Positions 30,757 through 37,546 of a DNA stretch of 64,000 nt are shown piece by piece (the stretch's first letter is position 1; the number at the start of each line of letters is the position of its first letter). The DNA is from Hyphomicrobiales bacterium (GTDB lineage Bacteria; Pseudomonadota; Alphaproteobacteria; Rhizobiales; Rhizobiaceae), in assembly GCA_900470965.1 (NCBI GenBank), contig UCCS01000005.1, positions 3,177 to 67,176 on the forward strand, in the 5' to 3' direction. Position numbers and translations under genes: made by a program. A model generated the notes under the pieces. The model did not search any database. It was not told the origin of the DNA and saw nothing but the letters and a program-made list of their open reading frames with translations.

Positions 30757-32052
30757 ATGGTCTCTGCAGTCCTTGCATCATCCCTTGCCCGGCGAAACAT
30801 TCACTATGGATGGGTGGTCGTCGCCGCCACCTTCCTGACCATGCTGGTAACCGCCGGCGCAATGGGCGCGCCGGGTGTCCTCATCAAGCCGCTGCAGGAC
30901 GAATTCGGCTGGGAAACCTCGCAGATTTCCTCCGCCCTTGCCATCCGCCTCATCCTCTTCGGCCTGATGGGACCGTTTGCGGCCGCCTTCATGAACTATT
31001 TCGGCGTCCGCAAGGTCATCGTCTTTGCGCTGGCCCTCATCGGCGCGGGCTTCGTCGGCTCGCTGTTCATGACCAAGCTTTGGCATCTGCTGGCGCTCTG
31101 GGGCATCGTCGTCGGCTTCGGCACGGGGCTGACGGCCATGGTGCTGGCAGCCACGGTTTCCACACGCTGGTTCGTCAAGCACCGCGGCCTTGTCGTCGGC
31201 ATGCTCTCGGCAAGTTCGGCAACCGGCCAGCTCGTTTTCCTGCCGCTGATGGCGGAGCTGACCGAACGCTACGGCTGGCGCTCCACCGTCTTCTTCGTCT
31301 GCGCCATGATCATGGTCGCCGCTCTTCTCGTGCTGCTTTTCATGCGTGACCGCCCCTCGGACGTAAACCTGCCCTCGGTCGGCGAAACCCAGGTTGCGCC
31401 GGCCCCGGCCCGAGGCACGCTCGGCGCAGCGCTTGCAACGCCGATCACAGTTCTCAGGGACATTTCGACGACCTCGACCTTCTGGATCCTGTTCGCCACC
31501 TTCTTCATCTGCGGGCTCAGCACCAACGGCCTCATCCAGACGCATTTCGTCACACTCTGCGGCGATTTTGGCATCATGCCGGTCGCAGCCGCCAGCGTTC
31601 TCGCCGTCATGGGCATTTTCGATTTCTTCGGCACGATCGGCTCCGGCTGGCTTTCCGACCGCTTCGACAATCGCTGGCTGCTCTTCTGGTATTACGGCCT
31701 GCGCGGCCTCTCGCTGCTCTTCCTGCCTTTCAGCGATTTCAGCTTCTACGGCCTGTCGATCTTCGCGGTCTTCTATGGCCTCGACTGGATCGCCACCGTG
31801 CCGCCGACTGTCAAGATCGCCGCCGACCGCTTCGGCCGTGAAAAGGCCGGCCTCGTCTTCGGCTGGGTCTTCGCCGGTCATCAGCTTGGTGCTGCCACCG
31901 CGGCTTATGGCGCAGGCCTGTCGCGCACGGCCCTGGAAAGCTACCTGCCGGCCTTCTTCATTGCCGGCGCCTTCTGCCTGCTGGCCTCGGTCCTCGCGAT
32001 CACACTGAAGAAATCCAGTCTCACTGCCCCTAGTGAGGCAGTCGCCCACTAA
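30757..32052 (+). CDS. MFS transporter
   Basis: 431 residues with 12 predicted membrane segments. The start ATG at 30757 is two codons inside an open frame that begins with TTG. It begins HYGWVVVAATFLTMLVTAGA, typical of the oxalate/formate antiporter-like and monocarboxylate branch of MFS. Motif A is weak. It is divergent from the TetR regulator and probably induced by its ligand, so an efflux or uptake substrate recognised by that regulator is expected. Confidence 0.92.
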   Translation: MVSAVLASSLARRNIHYGWVVVAATFLTMLVTAGAMGAPGVLIKPLQDEFGWETSQISSALAIRLILFGLMGPFAAAFMNYFGVRKVIVFALALIGAGFVGSLFMTKLWHLLALWGIVVGFGTGLTAMVLAATVSTRWFVKHRGLVVGMLSASSATGQLVFLPLMAELTERYGWRSTVFFVCAMIMVAALLVLLFMRDRPSDVNLPSVGETQVAPAPARGTLGAALATPITVLRDISTTSTFWILFATFFICGLSTNGLIQTHFVTLCGDFGIMPVAAASVLAVMGIFDFFGTIGSGWLSDRFDNRWLLFWYYGLRGLSLLFLPFSDFSFYGLSIFAVFYGLDWIATVPPTVKIAADRFGREKAGLVFGWVFAGHQLGAATAAYGAGLSRTALESYLPAFFIAGAFCLLASVLAITLKKSSLTAPSEAVAH

Positions 32053-32137
32053 ACCTCGATTTCCAAACGCCAAAACTTCGCCCGCCGTCTTGCACGCGCG
32101 GGCGAACGCATGTTAGACAGCCGCCTCGTATTTCGCT

Positions 32138-32222
32138 GCCCCATTGGCGGAATTGGTAGACGCGCTCGACTCAAAATCGAGTTTCGAAAGAAGTGCTGGT
32201 TCGACCCCGGCATGGGGCACCA
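32138..32222 (+). tRNA. tRNA-Leu (anticodon CAA)
   Basis: 85 nt. The acceptor stem GCCCCAT pairs with ATGGGGC, followed by the encoded ACCA end. The anticodon arm is CTCGA-CTCAAAA-TCGAG, with CAA at positions 34-36. A long variable arm, as in class II tRNAs, precedes the T arm GCTGG-TTCGACC-CCGGC. The last 21 bases are also the left end of an integrated element, so the gene stays complete after integration. Confidence 0.96.
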
Positions 32223-32224
32223 AA
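32202..32224 (+). other. attL (tRNA-proximal attachment repeat)
   Basis: 23 bases starting CGACCCCGG and ending GGCACCAAA, covering the T-arm 3' strand, the acceptor 3' strand and CCA plus two bases of the tRNA-Leu gene. Identical to 36953-36975; the bases on either side differ, so 23 bp is the full identity. Confidence 0.92.
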
Positions 32225-32241
32225 AACTCCCAAAGAAGTCG

Positions 32242-32256
32242 ATTACATACTGTAAT
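32242..32256. promoter_or_regulatory. perfect inverted repeat next to attL
   Basis: ATTACA-TAC-TGTAAT, a perfect 6 bp inverted repeat 17 bases inside the element and 50 bases before the integrase start. Could be an operator for int or a recombination-accessory site. Confidence 0.4.
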
Positions 32257-32276
32257 TTCAATGGCTTAAGCTTCAT

Positions 32277-32299
32277 CTGCTACAGCAAACTGCTACAGC
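32277..32299 (+). repeat. tandem CTGCTACAGC pair, possible integrase arm sites
   Basis: Two exact copies of CTGCTACAGC (32277-32286 and 32290-32299), 13 bases apart, just before the integrase start. Related copies near the other end (TTGCTACGGC at 36874 and CTGCTACAAC at 36887) are again 13 bases apart. Confidence 0.55.
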
Positions 32300-32305
32300 G
32301 AAGGC

Positions 32306-33199
32306 ATGGAAGACGTGGCTATTTATCCTTGGATGACCCTCAGAGGTAGGACTTATTACCTCCGCGCACCGGTACCCGCAGACTTGCGTGAGTCGCTTGG
32401 CAAGGCTGAAATCTGGAAGTCTCTCCACACTCAGGACAGGCGCACAGCCATTAATCGGCTGCGTCAAGAGAGTGCTGAGATTACCGATCTATTCGAGGCA
32501 GCAAGACGGCGGCAGGCAAAGCCGCTGGAACCGCCCCTTGAAGAGCTTAGCGAAGTGCAGCTCAAGACCATCCACGATGCCTACTTCGTCCACCTTCTGG
32601 AGGAGGATGACGAGACCCGTGAAGGTGGCTTTGAGGGGCGAGACTTCGACCAGGACGCTGAGTGGTTAGAGACCTTGGACGCGGATACGGGATGTCGACT
32701 GGCAGAGATTACCGGCCTAAGGGTTTCTGACATCGTGATCGATGGAGATACGCCCTATATCAAGATCGCGACGCACAAGGGACGACAGCTCAAGAACGCC
32801 TCATCGAAGCGTGACGTCCCGTTAGTCGGTGATGCACTTGTAGCGGCGCGGGAAGTGGTCACGGGTGGAGATACAAACCTATTCGCGTTTCCGCGCTACT
32901 CTGGACCTGGGGGGCCAAACACGGCCTCTCAGTCCTTGATGAAGTGGCTGCGCAAGGTCAGCACTGATCCACTCCATGCGGTTCACTCATTGCGCCACAA
33001 CATGGCTGATAGATGTGACCTTGCCGGCGTTCACCCTACGGACAAGGCCGCTATACTCGGGCACCTAAATGCAGGCGCGAGCGAGAAGCACTACGGTTCA
33101 GAGGCGGTGAAGCGCGTTAGACTGAAGCGGGCGATGGAGATGGCATTCGGGATAGACCAGACGCCGGGGGGAGAGGTGCGGTCTGGGGGTGAGGAATAG
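32306..33199 (+). CDS. tyrosine recombinase/integrase with internal deletion
   Basis: 297 residues. The N-terminal part (about 1-45) is a DUF6538-like domain (YLRAPVPADLRESLGKAEIW, then RRTAINRLR). The catalytic domain is recognisable with all active residues: R in TGCRLAEITGL, K in ATHKGRQLK, H-x-x-R in HSLRHNMADRC, H in ILGHLNAGA and Y in EKHYGS. Between them only about 90 residues remain. The SAM-like core-binding domain expected in this family (normally about 100 residues more) is missing, so the enzyme may not work. It lies immediately inside attL and is transcribed away from the tRNA. Confidence 0.88.
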   Translation: MEDVAIYPWMTLRGRTYYLRAPVPADLRESLGKAEIWKSLHTQDRRTAINRLRQESAEITDLFEAARRRQAKPLEPPLEELSEVQLKTIHDAYFVHLLEEDDETREGGFEGRDFDQDAEWLETLDADTGCRLAEITGLRVSDIVIDGDTPYIKIATHKGRQLKNASSKRDVPLVGDALVAAREVVTGGDTNLFAFPRYSGPGGPNTASQSLMKWLRKVSTDPLHAVHSLRHNMADRCDLAGVHPTDKAAILGHLNAGASEKHYGSEAVKRVRLKRAMEMAFGIDQTPGGEVRSGGEE

Positions 33200-33357
33200 T
33201 CCACACCAGTGTCTTCCACAGCAATCCACAGATGCAGTCAGAGCAGGAAACTTGCAGGCGTGTTTAGGTCCAGCTAGCGTCCCCCTGCGGCTCATTCCCA
33301 GTGAGCCGTAAGGAGCCTCACCGCCCCTTCGCTAGAGGGTGAGAACGGGGGGTCGCA

Positions 33358-33871
33358 GTGATCGACGCTGCGACCCCTTCCGTCCGCCGAGTTCTTCTGA
33401 ACGACGAGGTTAAAGGCGAAGCGCGGTACGAGCGACCCGAAATACCCAGCCGAATGATCCAGTCTACTCTAACGATCTTCAATCGGTAGAAATTTACGAG
33501 CTTCCGGACGAACTGCTCGATAGTGGACATTTCACGATCTTCTCGACCGGTGACGGCTGGAAGATGATTTTCAATTTCCTAAGTGGACGCGCTAAGGCGC
33601 GCGATATGCTCGAATTAGCTCGTCAATTTCTTGAAGCGTCCCGACATAGCTAAGCGAAGGGTTATGCGGGACCGGCTGTCGAAAACTTGTTTACCTCCGC
33701 AGAGCTGATCTCCAAAGCGGAATTGATTTTGCACAGAAACCCTGCAGTGAATGCGAAGACCGTAAGCGGTATCCCGGCCACAAAAAACTCGATGCAAATC
33801 AATTCACCAGTGAGATTGCTAAACTGTTGATATTAAACCTCGCAAAGCAAGACCCATTCACCGGTGATTAA
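33358..33871 (+). pseudogene. decayed gene with two frameshifts and a stop
   Basis: Translating in three steps gives one continuous protein-like sequence. From the GTG at 33358: VIDAATPSVRRVLLNDEVKG, through MIQSTLTIFN. After a one-base shift near 33483: VEIYELPDELLDSGHFTIF, STGDGWKMIFNFLSGRAKA, to FLEASRHS. A TAA follows, then the same frame continues AKGYAGPAVENLFTSAELIS. Another shift near 33760 leads to KRYPGHKKLDANQFTSEIA and ends FTGD at 33871. The AVENLFTSAELISKAELIL part recalls HEPN-like helical proteins, but the family is not identified. Three lesions in 170 codons argue for decay rather than sequencing error. Confidence 0.6.
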
Positions 33872-33875
33872 GTCA

Positions 33876-34172
33876 ATGAATTTATTTGATTTTATCGACA
33901 TTGACCAACCATCGCGACGGGAGTCTAAAGGTGTCGTTCTGGCCGGAACGAACATCAACAGGGGCAAGATCAGAATGCGCTTTTATAAACAGACACGATG
34001 GTTCGAGGTATATTTCGAGGTGAAGGGATGCACCGCCCCTTCAGTCAGCCCTTTCTATGAGCGCCGTAGCGAAGGCAACGACCATGAAATCTGGTTTGGT
34101 CGCTGCTATCTGGCGGTTCACACCTATCGGCGTAAGGCTACCGGCAGTGGGGTGGAAGGCGCCAAGGCCTGA
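33876..34172 (+). CDS. hypothetical protein inside the element
   Basis: 98 residues from the ATG at 33876; a GTG at 33864 is in frame. Starts MNLFDFIDIDQPSRRESKGV and includes RMRFYKQTRWFEVYFEVKG and FYERRSEGNDHEIWFGRCY. Basic, no membrane segment or signal peptide. Not recognised. It begins 4 bases after the last stop of the preceding pseudogene, so it may have been the second gene of that unit. Confidence 0.5.
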   Translation: MNLFDFIDIDQPSRRESKGVVLAGTNINRGKIRMRFYKQTRWFEVYFEVKGCTAPSVSPFYERRSEGNDHEIWFGRCYLAVHTYRRKATGSGVEGAKA

Positions 34173-34344
34173 CCTAACAGAGCGAGTTTGCCGGCCCCAT
34201 TGGTTCAGCGTCGGGGCCTCCCATCCTCTCAGAGCCAGCGATCTCATCAAGACCGCTACACTCGACCTCCATTTCATTTCCGGCGAACAGCATACGCGAC
34301 CACCAATAACATTTATTCCGGCGTCCAGCGCCAAAAAGGAGCGG

Positions 34345-35142
34345 ATGGACTTGAGAGCCTATTTGCTAACAGCATTCGTCGCTGGAATGGCAATGTCGTT
34401 CAGAGACCACCTGGCTTGCGCGATGCCTATCGCGGCAGCCAATGCTTTGGGCTCCGACACCGACTCAATAGCAACTATGGCGGGGGCAATTCTGGGCGCA
34501 TGCACAGAAGAGGAACTTTCTCACCCACTGCAGGATCGCAGATACATTGAGGATGAGGCGCGTCGGCTCTACAATGTTTCAAGAGGCGTCGATGCCCGCA
34601 GTTTCAGGTATCCTGATCTTAGGTCATGGAAACCTGAAAGAGCGGCGGTCGATGCGATTATCCAGACGGACGACGGCCTAATCCTCAACGGCATATCGAG
34701 GGCGGAATTGCTACCTAAGCCCTTCCTCACCGATAGTGATGGTACCAACTTTGCGTGGCTGGAACTTCGATTCGGCCAGACGATTTTAGCAAGGTTGAGA
34801 GCCAGTCCGATTACCGTGAGCGATGCATCCCAACGGGTTATCACGGATCGTCCTACGCAGAGAACTGTCGCCACCGCTGCGCGTAATGCGGCGAAAATAC
34901 CGGATTTGTTTAGCCAAAACCCGATTCAAGCCCGCGAGACGAGCCAGCAGAAAACCGCCTCGCGAGGCGGTACTCTAAACGATCTTTTGGAGCGAGCAAT
35001 CGAGTCAGGGTTCGATCCAGCGCTTATTGGCAGACTTCTGCTCCAACAAGCCGATGAGGGGAACAAGGATTTTGTTGAACGAGGAGTTGCCTTGGCCGCA
35101 ACCGTTCTTACCGCCTACAGGGCGAGGTCGAGGCGGCGGTAA
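34345..35142 (+). CDS. C-terminal half of an ADP-ribosylglycohydrolase-like protein, with an unknown tail
   Basis: 265 residues from the ATG at 34345 (AAGGAG only 3 bases away). Residues 1-80 match the C-terminal part of DraG-type ADP-ribosylglycohydrolases: the metal-binding motif GSDTDSIATMAGAILGA and the following DRRYIEDEARRL. The N-terminal metal-binding half (GDAxG and SDDT motifs) is absent, and upstream frame 34057-34344 does not supply it. The remaining ~185 residues (PDLRSWKPERAAVDAIIQ, FAWLELRFGQTILARL) are an unrecognised tail. Probably a 5'-truncated, inactive remnant. Confidence 0.6.
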   Translation: MDLRAYLLTAFVAGMAMSFRDHLACAMPIAAANALGSDTDSIATMAGAILGACTEEELSHPLQDRRYIEDEARRLYNVSRGVDARSFRYPDLRSWKPERAAVDAIIQTDDGLILNGISRAELLPKPFLTDSDGTNFAWLELRFGQTILARLRASPITVSDASQRVITDRPTQRTVATAARNAAKIPDLFSQNPIQARETSQQKTASRGGTLNDLLERAIESGFDPALIGRLLLQQADEGNKDFVERGVALAATVLTAYRARSRRR

Positions 35143-35445
35143 ACCTTCCGACGAGCCTTTCTCCGCAGACAATGTGGCTATGTACACGTTAGCGGGTTCT
35201 GCGGATTAAGGTATGGTCTATGAAATCAAGACCGCAGAATAGCGATGGCAGTACTCCATTTTGCGACGGTAGCAATAAAATAACTGCAAAAATCCGAAAA
35301 CGCTTGAAAGTTCTGTTTTTGTTCTTAATCATTTGATAACCGCATCACGGCAACATCGTCGTAAAAATCCACAGCCACTTGAGCTGCATGTCTGGTCACA
35401 TGCGGCCAGATCGGTCAGGGTAGATCGGCCACTAAGCAGCTTCCA
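35143..35445. other. 303 bp AT-richer interval before vsr
   Basis: Contains a 39-codon ORF at 35220-35339 (plus, MKSRPQNSDGSTPFCDGSNK, ending KVLFLFLII) with a hydrophobic end but no ribosome site; I do not call it. The rest, with several A/T runs near 35270-35340, probably holds the vsr promoter. Confidence 0.45.
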
Positions 35446-35889
35446 ATGGCACCGGTAGACCGCTCTAAAATGTCTAACGTATCATCAGCACGTACTGAGA
35501 ACATGCGGCGAATTCGAGGGAAGGACACCCTTCCTGAGATGCACGTTAGGCGCGCCCTAAGAGAGCTGCACGTTGGCTATCGGCTGCACGTGAAAGGGCT
35601 GAAGGGTAGCCCCGACGTCGTCATGAAAGGCCGGAAAGCAGTGGTGTTTGTTCATGGGTGCTTTTGGCATCGCCACGTTGGATGCAAGCGCGCGTTCGTT
35701 CCGAAGACGCGGGCTGACTGGTGGACTTCGAAATTCGCCAAGACTGTAGAACGCGACCATCAGGCTGAGGCAAGTTTGAAAGAAGCAGGGTGGCGCGTAG
35801 GCATCATCTGGGAATGCGAAACTAAAGATTTCGACAGCTTGAAGAAATCTCTCGCCGATTTTTTGTTCGGCAACGAAGGAGAAGCATAA
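35446..35889 (+). CDS. vsr: very short patch repair endonuclease Vsr
   Basis: 147 residues. Nicks 5' of the T in T:G mismatches left when 5-methylcytosine deaminates. The family core is intact: MRRIRGKDTLPEMHVRRALR, then the catalytic Asp in KGSPDVV and the zinc/active-site region VHGCFWHRHVGCKR, then WECE. Start at 35446 or at the in-frame ATG 35470; neither has a good ribosome site. Its TAA overlaps the ATG of the methyltransferase fragment by one base (TAATG), so the two were coupled. Confidence 0.94.
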   Translation: MAPVDRSKMSNVSSARTENMRRIRGKDTLPEMHVRRALRELHVGYRLHVKGLKGSPDVVMKGRKAVVFVHGCFWHRHVGCKRAFVPKTRADWWTSKFAKTVERDHQAEASLKEAGWRVGIIWECETKDFDSLKKSLADFLFGNEGEA

Positions 35890-36239
35890 TGGCCCCGTCA
35901 ATGGCTCTGAAGGCGAAGATGTACGTGAAGCGCGGGACAAACGCGCCTTGGTACAAAGGCCGAGAGCTGACCGACGAGCAGCGCGATCGGTTTAGGGCTA
36001 CCACGCTCGCCTCTCAGGCCGCGAAAGCGAAGGCTCTGCGCGGCGAATGCGAGCTTCCGAAGCATCCAATCCCATTGGCTAATTTCGACCCGCTGAAGCT
36101 CATGCCTAAGTTGACACCGAATGGCTTGACGGCACTGAGCTTGTTCAGCGGTTGCGGCGGCCTCGATATTGGTTTTGATCGAGCGGGCTATAGCCACATT
36201 GCATCTTACGACATCTTACCGGAAGCGGAAGAAGTGTAG
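35889..36239 (+). pseudogene. DNA cytosine-5 methyltransferase, 5' fragment
   Basis: 116 codons. A basic N-terminal extension (YKGRELTDEQRDRFRATTLA) precedes C5-methyltransferase motif I, LTALSLFSGCGGLDIGFDRA, and the start of motif II (HIASYDILPEA). The frame then stops, and the next sequence belongs to an opposite-strand gene. The catalytic PC motif and target-recognition domain are missing, so no methylation activity can remain. The ATG overlaps the vsr stop. Confidence 0.8.
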
Positions 36240-36801
36240 GATTGTTCAATGTCGATCCTCGACGCATGATGTAGCCCATCCGGTCTTGGAAGATCTCAAA
36301 CATCCGGGCGGCACTATAGCCGCCTGCTACATCCTGCAGCTCAACATACTTGGCCACGCTGTACTGCTTCTTTTGAAGACGCTTGGCGTCATCCAGCGTG
36401 TAGACATCCTTCTTTTCAAGCACCTCGTACATGGCGTCGATCTTCGTCAGCTTGGGTGCAACGTCCGATATATCGAAGTCGGGCTTGATGTACTGCCATA
36501 TGTCATCGATCCACGGAGCCATGTCATCCGGTGATAAATAATGGCAGTGCTTAAGCACCCCGTTAGTGTAGAAGGCGACGATCCAGTGCTTGCCGCGCCA
36601 CTTCTCAATGTGGTCACGCCCGAGATCGCGCACCGTGCTCATGGCGCTCTTCCCAGTGGTGACGGATTTGAGTTCGAACTCCACGGTCTGACCGTCAACT
36701 TCAAGAACCGCGTCCACCCCGTGTCGCACACGATCCGCTGGCCTTTCAAGGTTAAATAGATCAACCAGTTGGTTCTCGCGCACGTCGTCCTGAGCTGGCA
36801 T
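36235..36801 (-). pseudogene. PD-(D/E)xK restriction-endonuclease-like gene, 3'-truncated
   Basis: The open frame runs 36801 down to 36145, but codons beyond about 36235 are the antisense of the methyltransferase fragment, so about 188 native residues remain. The catalytic motif is visible as GVDAVLEVDGQTVEFELKS (D...ExK). Other features: KHWIVAFYTNGVLKHCHYLS and a helical C-terminal part ending near MFEIFQDRMGYIMRRG. No family is named with confidence, but its position, convergent with a methyltransferase fragment and vsr, indicates a type II enzyme. The catalytic part survives, so residual activity is not excluded. Confidence 0.6.
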
Positions 36802-36952
36802 GATTCGCCCTGTTCGTATTGTCCTTAAAGTTGTTTCACAACCAACTTGGACAATGTCAACATGCGCTTGAACTTGCTACGGCGTACTGCTACAACGCCC
36901 TCAGCATACTGGTAGCTAAGTCGTTGAAAAGCCTATATCTGCTTAGGGGCGC

Positions 36953-36975
36953 CGACCCCGGCATGGGGCACCAAA
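36953..36975 (+). other. attR (distal attachment repeat)
   Basis: Exact 23 bp copy of the tRNA-Leu 3' end. No tRNA body precedes it. It marks the right boundary of the element. Confidence 0.92.
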
Positions 36976-37092
36976 TATCTCTAAATAAATGGATTTTAAA
37001 CTTCGCCCACGCCCCAGAGGGCGAGGGCATGAGCCTTGGCAGACGATGCCGAAGTTCCGGCGGAGTGGGATGCCGGCCCCTCAGCCTGCTGT

Positions 37093-37389
37093 TCAATCAC
37101 ACCGGCTGACCGTTTTTGTGACAGTGCCTTCATCTGTCTGACGGGTCACGCTGCGCGTGACGCAACGGTCACGGTCCCGATCGCGCCAGCGATCCCGTTC
37201 GCGCACCGCGCCGAACGTAATGCCGCGGTCACTGATGGTAACGCCGGGCCGAGCCCGGTCACGGTCATAGTGGTCATAACCGTCATAGGCACGCTCGCGC
37301 ATGACCGTCACGCTGTCTGCCATTGCAGGCGCTGCGGCTGAGCCCAGGGCAAGGACAGCGATTGCACAGTTGATGATGATCTTTCGCAT
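37093..37389 (-). CDS. hypothetical secreted Arg/Asp-rich protein
   Basis: 98 residues from the ATG at 37389, with GGAGAAG 4-10 bases upstream. A signal peptide (MRKIIINCAIAVLALGSAAA, cut after AMA) precedes a small region rich in Tyr, Asp and Arg (RAYDGYDHYDRDRARPG; RDRWRDRDRDRC). It ends VTRQTDEGTVTKTVSRCD with two cysteines that could form a disulfide. It is conserved-looking in style with other rhizobial secreted small proteins, but no family is recognised. First backbone gene right of the element. Confidence 0.75.
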   Translation of the reverse strand: MRKIIINCAIAVLALGSAAAPAMADSVTVMRERAYDGYDHYDRDRARPGVTISDRGITFGAVRERDRWRDRDRDRCVTRSVTRQTDEGTVTKTVSRCD

Positions 37390-37546
37390 ATCTCTTCTCC
37401 TTGTCGTGATGTATAGGCAACGACACGGGAGCTTAGTAGTTCCGCTCAAAAAGCCGGCCATTTAAGCCTAATCCATCCAAATCAACTCTTTAACTTTGCC
37501 GGCGCTTCATCCTAAAGTGCCGGCCGCAGGCATTTTGAGAGGGCTG

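Larger units (their letters stand above)
32202..36975. mobile_element. 4.75 kb integrated element in tRNA-Leu(CAA), degraded
   Basis: Bounded by perfect 23 bp direct repeats of the tRNA 3' end (32202-32224 and 36953-36975). A tyrosine integrase lies 84 bases inside the tRNA-proximal end, the classic arrangement. Content: integrase (internally deleted), a pseudogene, an unknown ORF, a half ADP-ribosylglycohydrolase, vsr, a methyltransferase 5' fragment and a truncated nuclease. Base composition is visibly less GC-rich than the flanks. It looks like an old integrative element that carried a restriction-modification cassette and is losing genes by internal deletion. Confidence 0.88.

Noticed and set aside
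30778..32073. 431-residue minus-strand ORF opposite the MFS gene
   Set aside because: Shadow; the plus strand has 12 membrane helices and a divergent regulator.
34057..34344. Upstream extension of the ADP-ribosylglycohydrolase fragment
   Set aside because: Open but without the family's N-terminal motifs and overlapping the preceding ORF; treated as non-coding.
35220..35339. 39-codon ORF before vsr
   Set aside because: No ribosome site, no recognised family and an AT-rich context; may be chance.
36145..36234. C-terminal 30 codons of the nuclease-like frame
   Set aside because: They are the exact antisense of the methyltransferase motif I region, so not native to the nuclease.
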